Shown one piece after another: positions 19,536 to 28,083 of a stretch of 64,000 nucleotides of DNA. Origin of the DNA: Streptomyces gilvus (GTDB lineage: Bacteria; Actinomycetota; Actinomycetes; Streptomycetales; Streptomycetaceae); NCBI RefSeq assembly GCF_022513565.1, contig NZ_JAKWBE010000012.1, positions 1 to 64,000 on the forward strand, given 5' to 3'. The position numbers and the translations under genes were made by a program. Every line of letters starts with the position of its first letter. The stretch's first letter is position 1. Under the pieces are notes generated by a model. That model was given only the letters and a program-made list of their open reading frames with translations. It ran no database searches and was not told where the DNA came from.

Positions 19536-19584
19536 GCCGGGGCGCGCGCATTCAAAAGGCGAGCGCCCCGGCTGCTTCTTTTTT
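19536..19584 (+). terminator. Rho-independent terminator between pyrG and the Nudix gene
   Basis: A perfect 10-bp stem GCCGGGGCGC (19536-19545) and GCGCCCCGGC (19563-19572) is followed by TGCTTCTTTTTT. A run of six T is rare in this genome, which strengthens the call. It ends 21 bp before the Nudix start, leaving almost no room for a separate promoter. Confidence 0.9.
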
Positions 19585-19605
19585 GCACATGGGGAAGGAC
19601 AGGGC

Positions 19606-20232
19606 ATGACGATCAAGGACACCCCCGTGGAGTGGGAGATCCGGGCGACGGAGACCCCCTTCGTGGGCAACAAGACCTCCGTCCGCACGGACGACGTGGT
19701 CATGCCCGACGGCACGGTCGTCCACCGCGACTACCAGGTCCACCCGGGCTCGGTCGGCGTCCTCGCCCTGGACGACGAGGGACGTGTCCTGGTGATCCGC
19801 CAGTACCGCCATCCCGTGCGCCACAAGCTCTGGGAGATCCCGGCCGGCCTGCTCGACGTGCCCGGCGAGAACCCGCTGCACGCGGCCCAGCGCGAGCTGT
19901 ACGAGGAGGCGCACGTCAAGGCCGAGGACTGGCGGGTGCTGGCCGACGTCTACACCACCCCCGGCGGCTCGGACGAGGCCGTGCGGATCTTCCTGGCCCG
20001 GGATCTGTCCGAGGCGGAGGGCGAGCGCTTCGCGGTCGAGCACGAGGAGATCGACCTGGAGTACGACCGTGTGCCGCTCGACGAGCTGGCCCGGGGCGTC
20101 CTCGCGGGGGAACTGCACAACAACTGCCTCGTGGTGGGAGTCCTCGCGCTCCTCGCCGCGCGGAACGGCGACGGGCTCGACGCGCTGCGTCCGGCCGAGG
20201 CGCCGTGGCCCGCGCGTCCGTTCGAGTCCTGA
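19606..20232 (+). CDS. Nudix hydrolase, ADP-ribose pyrophosphatase type
   Basis: The 208-residue protein has a Nudix box (GLLDVPGENPLHAAQRELYE continuing EAH, from about residue 84) preceded by VIRQYRHPVRHKLWEIPAG, the pattern of ADP-ribose pyrophosphatases, which split ADP-ribose into AMP and ribose 5-phosphate. The spacing of the first Gly and Glu in the box is one residue longer than the textbook motif, as in mycobacterial homologues. ATG 19606 has GGGGAAGGACAGGG upstream. It follows pyrG but is separated by an intrinsic terminator, so it may be expressed by read-through or from a promoter within that short gap. Confidence 0.9.
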   Translation: MTIKDTPVEWEIRATETPFVGNKTSVRTDDVVMPDGTVVHRDYQVHPGSVGVLALDDEGRVLVIRQYRHPVRHKLWEIPAGLLDVPGENPLHAAQRELYEEAHVKAEDWRVLADVYTTPGGSDEAVRIFLARDLSEAEGERFAVEHEEIDLEYDRVPLDELARGVLAGELHNNCLVVGVLALLAARNGDGLDALRPAEAPWPARPFES

Positions 20233-20392
20233 ACACTTCCGGGCGTGTCGGTGTGACCATCGGCTGATCCGATCGAGGGACGTGTCCGCCGCGCTCCACC
20301 AGGAACGTTGCAGAGCGTGAACTAGGCTCTGACGCATGCCCGGACCGGAGTCCCGGCGGGCTTGCGCGTGCGGTGGGACGGGAGTGTGGCCC

Positions 20393-22435
20393 GTGACGGA
20401 CCAGGCGGTGGACACGGAAGGCGGCGCACGGCTGTCGGAAAGTCAGTTCCTGGGCCGTACAAGGGAGTTGAAGGAGCTGCGCGCCGACATCGAGCGCGCC
20501 GGCCTGGACACCCTGTCCGGGCGCAAACCCCCACGCGCGCGTGTCCTGCTCATCGCCGGAAAGCCCGGCTCCGGACGCACCGCGCTCGCCGAGGAACTCG
20601 TACGACAGGTCGCGGACCGTTACGACGACGGGGTGCTGCGCGCCCGGCTGAGCGAGCCCGACGGCACCCCCGTCCCCGTCGAGCGCGCCGCCCGTGAGCT
20701 GCTCGCCGCCCTGGGCCTGCCCGCCCCCGCCGGAGCCGCCGCCGACGACCTGGCCGAGGCCCTGCGTACCGCCCTCGCCGACCGGCGGGTCCTGCTGCTG
20801 CTCGACGACGCGGCCGACGCCGAACAGGTCGACGCCCTCCTCCCGGACGCCCCCGACTGCCTGGTCGTCGCCGTCTCCTGCGGCCCCCTTACCGGTATCT
20901 CCGACGTCCGCCCCTGCACCCTGGGCGGCCTCGACACCAAGTCCGGCCTGGAGCTGCTCACCCGCCACACCGGCTCGGTGCGCATCACCGTCGACCCCCG
21001 TGCCGCCGAGGGCCTGGTCGAGGAGTGCCAGGGGCAGCCCGCCGTGCTGAGGCTGGCCGGCGGCTGGCTCGCCGCCCGCCCCAAGGCGGCCGTCGCCGAC
21101 CTGGCCAAACAGCTGCACAGCGAGGACGGCGAGGGCACCCCGCTCAGCCGGGTCCTCCGGCTCGTCCACGCCTCGCTGCCCCCGGCCTCCGCCCGGATAC
21201 TGCGACTGCTCTCGCTGGCCCCGGCCGGCCTCGTCGACCCGCACACAGCCGCCGCGCTGGCCGGCTGCTCCGTCGACGGCGCGCGGGCCGCCCTGGACGA
21301 CTTCGTCGCCCTCGGCCTGCTGCGCACCGTGGACTCGCCGCTGCCCCAGTACGAGGTGCCCGGCTGTCTGCACCCCCTGCTCACAAAGCTGGCCGCGACC
21401 CAGGACCGCCCCGGCGAGCTCCAGCTGGCCCGTGCCCGGATGCTGGAGCGGACGGTACGGCTGCTGCAGTCCTGCCGGGCCATCACCGAGACCGACGACC
21501 CCGAGGCCCGCGAGAAGCTCCAGGCCATGCCCCGCTCGCTGCGCTTCCCGAGCCCGCGGGCCGCGGAGGAGTGGCTGCGCATCCGGCGGCCCGCTGTGCT
21601 GGCCTCGGCTCGGGCCGCAGTGGCCGACGGGGAGCTGGACACCCTCGCCAGGCGTCTGCTGTCGCAGCTGGTCAGGGCGATGGTGGCGCACTTCGGGACC
21701 CAGGCCGCCGCGTCCGACCTGTACGGCGTCCACGCGCTCGTCCTCGACGTCGCCGAGCGCCGGAAGCTGCCCCGCGAGAAGGCCGCCGCGCTGCTGAACC
21801 TGGGCGACCTGGACGGCCAGACCGGCCGGACGGCGCAGGCTCTGGTTCGCTACCGGGCCGCGCTGGACGCCGGACGCGAGGCGAACGACCCGTACGCGAC
21901 CGGGCGCGCGATGGAATCCGTAGGTGGCGCGCATCTGGAGCTCGGGGACTACGACCGGGCCGCCGACTGGTTCGGCCGGGCCCTGGCCCAGCGGCTGGCC
22001 CGGGACGAGCGCGCCGAGGCCGCCCGGCTGTACGGCCGTATCGCCGCCGCCCACACCTACGCGGGCCGCTACGGCGAGGCGCAGCGCAACTGGCGGGCCG
22101 CTGCCGCCGGATACCGCAAGGCGGGCGATGTGGCGGCCCACGCGCGGGCGTTGAGCGAGCTCGCGCGCGTCCAGGAGTACGCGGGGCGGCCCGAGGAGTC
22201 GCTGCGCACCTGCCACGAGGCGCTGGAGTGGGCGCGCCGGGCCGAGGACGAGCGGCTGCAGGCCGCGCTGCAGCTGCGGCTCGCCGACACGCTGGAGCAC
22301 CTCGGGGATCCGGCGGCCGCCGGACTGCACCGGGGACAGGCCGAGCGGCTCCTCGGTGACGAGCCGGAACAGGCCGACGACACGAAACAAGCCGCTGATG
22401 CCTGCGAAATCCGTAGTGCATCCGCTGAAGATTGA
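20393..22435 (+). CDS. STAND-type P-loop NTPase with TPR domain
   Basis: The 680-residue protein opens with ESQFLGRTRELKEL, typical of an AfsR/NB-ARC-like NTPase. The P-loop is GKPGSGRT, with Arg in place of the usual Lys; Walker B is RVLLLLDDAADAEQ. A winged-helix-like region follows (RILRLLSLAPAGLVDPHTAAALAG), and residues about 440-660 are TPR repeats (LLNLGDLDGQTGRTAQAL, GDYDRAADWFGRAL, GRYGEAQRNW). There is no DNA-binding domain, so it is a signalling or scaffold protein rather than a classic SARP. GTG 20393 has GGGAG eight bases upstream; an ATG at 20336 lies seven bases after a TAGGCT -10 element and could be a leaderless start adding 19 residues. Confidence 0.85.
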   Translation: MTDQAVDTEGGARLSESQFLGRTRELKELRADIERAGLDTLSGRKPPRARVLLIAGKPGSGRTALAEELVRQVADRYDDGVLRARLSEPDGTPVPVERAARELLAALGLPAPAGAAADDLAEALRTALADRRVLLLLDDAADAEQVDALLPDAPDCLVVAVSCGPLTGISDVRPCTLGGLDTKSGLELLTRHTGSVRITVDPRAAEGLVEECQGQPAVLRLAGGWLAARPKAAVADLAKQLHSEDGEGTPLSRVLRLVHASLPPASARILRLLSLAPAGLVDPHTAAALAGCSVDGARAALDDFVALGLLRTVDSPLPQYEVPGCLHPLLTKLAATQDRPGELQLARARMLERTVRLLQSCRAITETDDPEAREKLQAMPRSLRFPSPRAAEEWLRIRRPAVLASARAAVADGELDTLARRLLSQLVRAMVAHFGTQAAASDLYGVHALVLDVAERRKLPREKAAALLNLGDLDGQTGRTAQALVRYRAALDAGREANDPYATGRAMESVGGAHLELGDYDRAADWFGRALAQRLARDERAEAARLYGRIAAAHTYAGRYGEAQRNWRAAAAGYRKAGDVAAHARALSELARVQEYAGRPEESLRTCHEALEWARRAEDERLQAALQLRLADTLEHLGDPAAAGLHRGQAERLLGDEPEQADDTKQAADACEIRSASAED

Positions 22436-22579
22436 TGCAATGAAAGGCTAGACAGCGGGAACACCTTCATTAAACTGGCTCTGCCGCACCTTCTCCTGCG
22501 GTGTCTCCCGGTGTGTTCCGTCATGCCTGGGTACGTGTTGTATTGCCCCACATCCACTGAGCCAAGGACCGTGATCCAC

Positions 22580-23695
22580 GTGAAGGTCGGCATCCCCCGC
22601 GAGGTCAAGAACAACGAGTTCCGGGTGGCCATCACCCCTGCCGGGGTGCACGAGCTCGTGCGCCACGGCCACCAGGTCGTCATCGAGCGGGGCGCCGGCC
22701 TCGGCTCGTCGATCCCGGACGAGGAGTACACCGCCGAGGGTGCCCGGATCCTGGACACCGCCGACGAGGTCTGGGCCGCCGCCGACCTGCTGCTGAAGGT
22801 CAAGGAGCCGATCGCCGAGGAGTACCACCGCCTCCGCAAGGACCAGACGCTCTTCACCTACCTGCACCTGGCCGCCTCCAAGGAGTGCACCGACGCGCTC
22901 ATCGAGTCCGGCACCACGGCGATCGCCTACGAGACCGTCGAGCTGCCCAGCCGCGCTCTGCCGCTGCTCGCGCCCATGTCCGAGGTCGCGGGCCGGCTGG
23001 CCCCGCAGGTCGGCGCCTACCACCTGATGCGCTCGGTCGGCGGCCGCGGTGTGCTGCCCGGCGGCGTCCCCGGCACCCAGCCCGCGCGTGCCGTCGTCAT
23101 CGGCGGCGGGGTCTCCGGCTGGAACGCCACCCAGATCGCCGTCGGCATGGGCTTCCACGTGACCCTGCTCGACCGCGACATCAACAAGCTCCGCGAGGCC
23201 GACAAGGTCTTCGGCACCAAGGTCCGGGCGATCATGTCCAACGCCTTCGAGCTGGAGAAGGCCGTCCTGGACGCCGACCTGGTCATCGGCGCGGTGCTCA
23301 TCCCGGGCGCCAAGGCCCCGAAGCTGGTCACCAACGAGCTGGTCGCCCGGATGAAGCCCGGAAGTGTCCTTGTCGACATCGCGATCGACCAGGGCGGCTG
23401 CTTCGAGGACTCCCGTCCGACCACGCACGCCGAGCCGACCTTCACGGTCCACGACTCGGTCTTCTACTGCGTCGCCAACATGCCCGGCGCGGTGCCCAAC
23501 ACCTCCACCTACGCGCTCACCAACGCCACGCTGCCCTACATCGTCGAACTCGCCGACCACGGCTGGGTGGAGGCGCTGCGCCGCGACCCCGCGCTGGCCA
23601 AGGGGCTCAACACCCATGACGGCAAGGTCGTTTACCGCGAGGTCGCGGAGGCGCACGGACTGGAGCACGTGGAGCTGGAGGCGCTGCTCGGCTGA
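22580..23695 (+). CDS. ald: Alanine dehydrogenase
   Basis: The 371-residue enzyme catalyses NAD-dependent oxidative deamination of L-alanine to pyruvate. KVGIPREVKNNEFRVAITP at the start, LLKVKEPI, the FTYLHLAAS catalytic His region, and AVVIGGGVSGWNATQIAVGM (NAD-binding Rossmann motif) identify it, and it aligns end to end with the 371-residue mycobacterial enzyme. GTG 22580 gives that length; a second GTG at 22571 is possible. AAGGA is at 22564-22568. The gene stands alone, with a hairpin terminator 75 bp after its stop. Confidence 0.95.
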   Translation: MKVGIPREVKNNEFRVAITPAGVHELVRHGHQVVIERGAGLGSSIPDEEYTAEGARILDTADEVWAAADLLLKVKEPIAEEYHRLRKDQTLFTYLHLAASKECTDALIESGTTAIAYETVELPSRALPLLAPMSEVAGRLAPQVGAYHLMRSVGGRGVLPGGVPGTQPARAVVIGGGVSGWNATQIAVGMGFHVTLLDRDINKLREADKVFGTKVRAIMSNAFELEKAVLDADLVIGAVLIPGAKAPKLVTNELVARMKPGSVLVDIAIDQGGCFEDSRPTTHAEPTFTVHDSVFYCVANMPGAVPNTSTYALTNATLPYIVELADHGWVEALRRDPALAKGLNTHDGKVVYREVAEAHGLEHVELEALLG

Positions 23696-23770
23696 GCGCG
23701 ATCGAGCCGAAAACGTAAGTCACCTTTTCGTAAAGGCGATACGTCAACAAGGCGCGTCAACCGTGCGCAC

Positions 23771-23803
23771 CCGGCCGGACCTTGCCCCACAAGGTCCGGC
23801 CGG
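23771..23803 (+). terminator. Hairpin terminator after ald
   Basis: A perfect 14-bp stem CCGGCCGGACCTTG (23771-23784) and CAAGGTCCGGCCGG (23790-23803) with a CCCCA loop. There is no T-run, as is common for Streptomyces terminators. Confidence 0.8.
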
Positions 23804-23961
23804 ATGTGTGTATGGTCACTTTGCGACTCTCGGTCAACTCGCCTCGAACATAACCCTTCGACCGATTCGTACACCGGTGAAACCTGCCGTGCGACGGCCG
23901 TACGCCCTTGACAGCGGGATGTTTCATTGCCGACACATCGGGCCGGGTCCGGCGGATTGTG

Positions 23962-23991
23962 TTGCTGCGGACGCCCGACACGCCATAGAGT
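23962..23991 (+). promoter_or_regulatory. Candidate promoter of the parA-scp operon
   Basis: TTGCTG (23962-23967) and TAGAGT (23986-23991) are spaced by 18 bp. The -10 fits the Streptomyces HrdB consensus TAGRRT; the -35 is a partial match to TTGAC. It would give a leader of about 65 bases ahead of the parA start. Confidence 0.5.
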
Positions 23992-24064
23992 CGCCAACCG
24001 TCGGCATGGTGCCACGCTGACCTTGTCTAGAAGTTTCCTGGTCACCAAGGAGGTAAGACGACTT

Positions 24065-25243
24065 GTGAATGAGTCGACATTTGCTCCCGGGGGTGGTCAA
24101 CCAGGAATGCCTACGCGGGGCCCGGGTCCCGCGGGGCTCGAGGCTGTCGGCTCCGTCGCTGTCCGAACCTTCGCAGCCCAACAGAGCCAGACCGTCCCCC
24201 GCATGGTTCTGTCAGCACCCCAGAGCATGGATGGCCATCACGTGAACGCCATGGCCGGCGAGGGAAGTGGCGCGCCCCACAACCACTTCGCCGACTACGA
24301 CGAACTGCCCGAAGGGCACTTCTACGACCCCGACGCGGAGTACGAGCCGGATCCCGAGTACGCGGCCACGCTCGCGCCCGACGCTGCCCGCCAGCGCCGG
24401 GAGCGCATCGGCCCGACCGGGCGCCCGCTGCCGTACTTCCCGATCCCGGGCCCGCTGACCGACCACGGCCCCGCGAAGATCATCGCGATGTGCAACCAGA
24501 AGGGCGGCGTGGGCAAGACGACGTCGACCATCAACCTGGGTGCCGCGCTCGCGGAGTACGGCCGGCGCGTGCTGCTCGTGGACTTCGACCCGCAGGGCGC
24601 GCTGTCGGTGGGCCTCGGTGTCAACCCGATGGAGCTCGACCTCACCGTCTACAACCTGCTCATGGAGCGGGGCATGGCGGCCGACGAGGTGCTCCTGAAG
24701 ACGGCGGTTCCGAACATGGACCTGCTGCCCAGCAACATCGACCTGTCGGCGGCGGAGGTCCAGCTGGTCTCCGAGGTCGCGCGCGAGTCCACGCTGCAGC
24801 GCGCCCTGAAGCCGCTCATGGCCGACTACGACTACATCGTGATCGACTGTCAGCCCTCGCTGGGTCTGCTCACCGTGAACGCGCTGACGGCCGCGCACAA
24901 GGTGATAGTGCCCCTCGAGTGCGAGTTCTTCGCGCTGCGCGGTGTCGCGCTGCTCACCGAGACCATCGAGAAGGTCCAGGAGCGGCTCAACCCGGAGCTG
25001 GAGCTCGACGGGATCCTCGCCACGATGTACGACTCGCGCACGGTCCACAGCCGCGAGGTGCTGGCCCGTGTGGTCGAGGCCTTCGACGACCACGTCTACC
25101 ACACGGTCATCGGCCGCACGGTCCGCTTCCCGGAGACCACCGTCGCCGGTGAGCCGATCACCACCTACGCCTCCAACTCCGTCGGCGCCGCCGCCTACCG
25201 CCAGCTCGCCAGGGAGGTGCTCGCCCGGTGTCACGCCGAGTGA
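24065..25243 (+). CDS. parA: ParA family ATPase
   Basis: The 392-residue protein has a deviant Walker A KGGVGKTT within CNQKGGVGKTTSTINLGAA, then VLLVDFDPQGALSVGLGV and YDYIVIDCQPSLGLLTVNAL, all diagnostic of chromosome-partition ParA/Soj ATPases. About 140 residues ahead of the ATPase core form an unusual acidic, low-complexity N-terminal extension. GTG 24065 has a perfect AAGGAGGT (24047-24054) ten bases upstream. It heads an operon with an RHH protein, scpA, scpB and rluB; the parA-scpA-scpB-rluB order is also found in mycobacteria. It is distinct from the oriC-linked parAB pair. Confidence 0.92.
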   Translation: MNESTFAPGGGQPGMPTRGPGPAGLEAVGSVAVRTFAAQQSQTVPRMVLSAPQSMDGHHVNAMAGEGSGAPHNHFADYDELPEGHFYDPDAEYEPDPEYAATLAPDAARQRRERIGPTGRPLPYFPIPGPLTDHGPAKIIAMCNQKGGVGKTTSTINLGAALAEYGRRVLLVDFDPQGALSVGLGVNPMELDLTVYNLLMERGMAADEVLLKTAVPNMDLLPSNIDLSAAEVQLVSEVARESTLQRALKPLMADYDYIVIDCQPSLGLLTVNALTAAHKVIVPLECEFFALRGVALLTETIEKVQERLNPELELDGILATMYDSRTVHSREVLARVVEAFDDHVYHTVIGRTVRFPETTVAGEPITTYASNSVGAAAYRQLAREVLARCHAE

Positions 25244-25791
25244 GTCTGCCGGGGGCCGACGAACTCTTCCGTACGACAGGGGGAATGGCGCTCCAGCCGT
25301 CCACTCCGCGGCGGGGGGCCAACGGCGAAGCCCGTGTGCCCGCGCCCGCCGGGGAGAGCGACCCGGCCGCGGCCGGGCCGGAGGACGCGCCGCAGTCGGT
25401 GCCCGCGCAGGGCGGCGACGGCGAGGGCGCGGAGCATGTGGCTGCGGAGCCGGAGCCGTCCGACGAGGGCGAGTCCCGGGACCGGCCCGCGCGAGGCCAG
25501 ACGGCGCAGGAAGGTTCTGCCCCGGCCGGTGCGAACGCCCAGCCGCGCAAGCGCGGACGGGCCGCCAACCGGCGGCCCAGCGGGCGGGAACGGCACGACG
25601 AGAAGATCACCGTGTACGTCTCCGCCGAGGAGCTGATGGATCTGGAGCACGCGCGTCTCGTGCTCCGGGGCGAGCACGGGCTGGCCGTCGACCGGGGGCG
25701 CATCGTGCGCGAGGCGGTCGCCGTGGTCCTGGCCGACCTGGAGTCCCGCGGGGACGCGAGCATCCTCGTACGCCGACTGCGCGGGCGGTAG
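25228..25791 (+). CDS. Ribbon-helix-helix-like protein, putative ParA partner
   Basis: A 187-residue protein. Residues 1-122 are acidic, Pro/Ala-rich and likely disordered, ending in a basic patch (RKRGRAANRRPSGRERHDE). Residues 126-175 look like a ribbon-helix-helix DNA-binding fold: strand KITVYVSAEE, helix LMDLEHARLVLRG, turn, helix GRIVREAVAVVLADLE. GTG 25228 lies within the end of parA (16-bp overlap) with GGAGGTG eight bases upstream, so it is translated with parA. ParA ATPases of type Ib partition systems work with RHH centromere-binding proteins, which makes a partner role plausible. I know of no experimental description. Confidence 0.78.
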   Translation: MSRRVSLPGADELFRTTGGMALQPSTPRRGANGEARVPAPAGESDPAAAGPEDAPQSVPAQGGDGEGAEHVAAEPEPSDEGESRDRPARGQTAQEGSAPAGANAQPRKRGRAANRRPSGRERHDEKITVYVSAEELMDLEHARLVLRGEHGLAVDRGRIVREAVAVVLADLESRGDASILVRRLRGR

Positions 25792-25810
25792 ACGGTAGCC
25801 TGCGGGGGCC

Positions 25811-27433
25811 ATGACCTCGAACGACGTTCCCAGCCCCGGCCCCGGCGCCGGCCGTCGTCGTGCGCTGGGACGGGGCGCGGGCGCTCCGCGGGTCGAGCCG
25901 ACAGCCCCGACGCCGGAGGAGCGGGCAGCGGCGCCGGAGCCTGCGGCACCGGAAGCCGCGACCGCCCTGGGCGACGGAGTCACCCGGGAGCCATCCACGT
26001 CCGCGGCGACGGGGCCCGGGCCGGTCGAGCCGAAGGCGCGCGAGCGGGGTGCGGCCGAGGCCATCGATCCCGCGACTGCCGCATCCGGCGCGGCTGGGCC
26101 GGGGCCTGCTGGGCCCGGGGAGGCTGGACCGGAGGTCGTTGAGCCGGAAACGACCGGGCACCTCACGGGTGACGGAGCCGGGGAGCCCGAGCGGGCGGCC
26201 GGCGCCGCTGAAGTGCTCGCCGAGCCGGCGGACAAGCGGGCCGAGCCCGGGGCCGCCCCGCTGGTGGGGGAGCCGTTTGCCGAGTTGGGGGGCAAGTCGG
26301 TCGAGTCCGGAAACGCCCCGTGGGTGGCGGAGCCGTTTGCCGAGTTGGGGGGCAAGCGGGCTGAGCTCGGGGCCGCCTCGCCGGTGGGGGAGCCGCTTGC
26401 CGAGTTGGGGGGCAAGTCGGTCGAGTCCGGAAACGCCCCGTGGGTGGGGGAGCCGTTTGCCGAGTTGGAGGGCAAGTCGGCTGAGCTCGAGGCCGCCCCG
26501 TCGGTCGTGGAGCCGTTCGCCGAGTTGGGGGGCAAGTCGGCCGGGTGTGGAGACACCCGCCAGGAGGCAGAGCCTCTCGCCGAGGGTGCACCCTCCGATC
26601 TGTCCGCCGATCCGGACAAACCCCCCGACGGTGTCTTCAAAGTCCGGCTCTCCAACTTCGAGGGTCCCTTCGATCTCCTCCTGCAGCTGATCTCCAAGCA
26701 CAAGCTGGACGTCACCGAGGTCGCGCTGTCCAAGGTGACCGACGAGTTCATGGCGCACATCCGCGCCATGGGGCCGGACTGGGACCTCGATCAGACGACC
26801 GAGTTCCTGGTCGTCGCGGCCACGTTGCTCGACCTCAAGGCCGCCCGGCTGCTGCCGTCCGCGGAGGTCGAGGACGAGGCCGATCTCGCCCTCCTCGAAG
26901 CCCGGGACCTGCTCTTCGCCCGGCTGCTGCAGTACCGCGCGTACAAACAGATCGCCGACATCTTCAGCCGGCGCCTGCAGGACGAGGCCCGCCGCTACCC
27001 CCGCACCGTCGGACTGGAGCCGCACCACGCCGAGCTGCTGCCCGAGGTCGTCATCAGCATCGGCCCGGAGGGGTTCGCCCGGCTCGCGGTCAAGGCGATG
27101 CAGCCGAAGCCCAAGCCGCAGGTGTACGTCGACCACATCCACGCCCCGTTGGTCAGCGTCCAGGAGCAGGCCCGGATCGTGGTCGACCGGCTCCGGGAGC
27201 TGGGCGAGGCCAGCTTCCGCTCCCTCGTAGAGGACACCGACGACACCCTCACCGTCGTCGCCCGGTTCCTGGCGCTTCTGGAGTTGTACCGGGAGAAGGC
27301 CGTGGCGCTGGACCAGGAGACCGCGCTCGGGGAGCTGATCGTGCGGTGGACCGGCGGCGAGGGGGAGACCCAGCCGATGGTGACCGACGAGTTCGACCGG
27401 CCGCCCGAGCCGCCCAAGGAGGACAAGCCGTGA
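25811..27433 (+). CDS. scpA: Segregation and condensation protein A
   Basis: The 540-residue kleisin links SMC heads in the SMC-ScpAB condensin. The core begins near residue 277 with FKVRLSNFEGPFDLLLQLIS, continues TEFLVVAATLLDLKAARLLP and ends with the winged-helix part (SLVEDTDDTLTVVARFLALLELYREKAVAL). It is preceded by about 270 residues of low complexity, including six 20-residue repeats; usual ScpA proteins are about 250-300 residues. A TAGCCT hexamer at 25796-25801 lies nine bases before the ATG, so an internal leaderless start is possible, although the gene also lies in the parA operon. scpB overlaps by four bases. Confidence 0.93.
   Translation: MTSNDVPSPGPGAGRRRALGRGAGAPRVEPTAPTPEERAAAPEPAAPEAATALGDGVTREPSTSAATGPGPVEPKARERGAAEAIDPATAASGAAGPGPAGPGEAGPEVVEPETTGHLTGDGAGEPERAAGAAEVLAEPADKRAEPGAAPLVGEPFAELGGKSVESGNAPWVAEPFAELGGKRAELGAASPVGEPLAELGGKSVESGNAPWVGEPFAELEGKSAELEAAPSVVEPFAELGGKSAGCGDTRQEAEPLAEGAPSDLSADPDKPPDGVFKVRLSNFEGPFDLLLQLISKHKLDVTEVALSKVTDEFMAHIRAMGPDWDLDQTTEFLVVAATLLDLKAARLLPSAEVEDEADLALLEARDLLFARLLQYRAYKQIADIFSRRLQDEARRYPRTVGLEPHHAELLPEVVISIGPEGFARLAVKAMQPKPKPQVYVDHIHAPLVSVQEQARIVVDRLRELGEASFRSLVEDTDDTLTVVARFLALLELYREKAVALDQETALGELIVRWTGGEGETQPMVTDEFDRPPEPPKEDKP
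26221..26580 (+). repeat. Six 60-bp units in the scpA N-terminal extension
   Basis: Six exact 60-bp periods encode 20-residue units of the form (A/G)EP(F/L)AELGGKS(V/A)E... The first unit (26221-26280) is the most diverged. Units 2 and 4 share SVESGNAPWV; units 3 and 5 share the (R/S)AELxAA pattern, so the array looks like a duplicated two-unit block. Confidence 0.9.
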
Positions 27434-28083
27434 GCGAGGAGACGACCGAGCTGCCGGCCGGCCTGCGCGCCGTCGCCGATCTCGACCTCAAGCCCGCCCT
27501 GGAGGCGGTCCTGATGGTCGTGGACGAGCCCGCCACCGAGGAGCACCTCGCGAAGATCCTGGAGCGGCCCAGGCGGCAGATCGGCGACGCGCTGCGGGCG
27601 CTGGCCGACGACTACACCGTGCAGGGCCGTGGCTTCGAGCTGCGCTTCGTCGCGGGCGGCTGGCGTTTCTACAGCCGCGCCGAGTACGCCCCGGCCGTGG
27701 AGCGCCTGGTCCTGGAGGGCCAGACCGCCCGGCTCACCCAGGCCGCGCTGGAGACGCTCGCGGTCGTCGCCTACCGCCAGCCGGTCAGCCGCAGCCGCGT
27801 CTCGGCCGTCCGCGGGGTCAACTGCGACGGGGTCATGCGCACGCTGCTGCAACGGGGTCTGGTCGAGGAGGCGGGCGCGGAACCCGAAACAGGTGCGATC
27901 CTGTACAGGACGACGAACTACTTCCTGGAGCGGATGGGCCTGCGCGGTCTGGACGAGCTCCCGGAGCTCGCGCCCTTCCTCCCGGAGGCGGAGGCGATCG
28001 AGGCCGAGACCCAGGAGGGCGTGCCGTCGTTCGATCCGGACGCTCCGGATTCCGAGGACGCAGACGACAAGACGGAACTTTGA
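27430..28083 (+). CDS. scpB: Segregation and condensation protein B
   Basis: The 217-residue partner of ScpA has two winged helices: ALEAVLMVVDEPATEEHLAKIL near residue 25 and RLTQAALETLAVVAYRQPVSRSRVSAVRGVN near residue 100, the latter the most conserved ScpB stretch. GTG 27430 overlaps the scpA stop in GTGA form. Its C-terminus is acidic. The stop overlaps the rluB ATG (TGATG). Confidence 0.95.
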   Translation: MSEETTELPAGLRAVADLDLKPALEAVLMVVDEPATEEHLAKILERPRRQIGDALRALADDYTVQGRGFELRFVAGGWRFYSRAEYAPAVERLVLEGQTARLTQAALETLAVVAYRQPVSRSRVSAVRGVNCDGVMRTLLQRGLVEEAGAEPETGAILYRTTNYFLERMGLRGLDELPELAPFLPEAEAIEAETQEGVPSFDPDAPDSEDADDKTEL

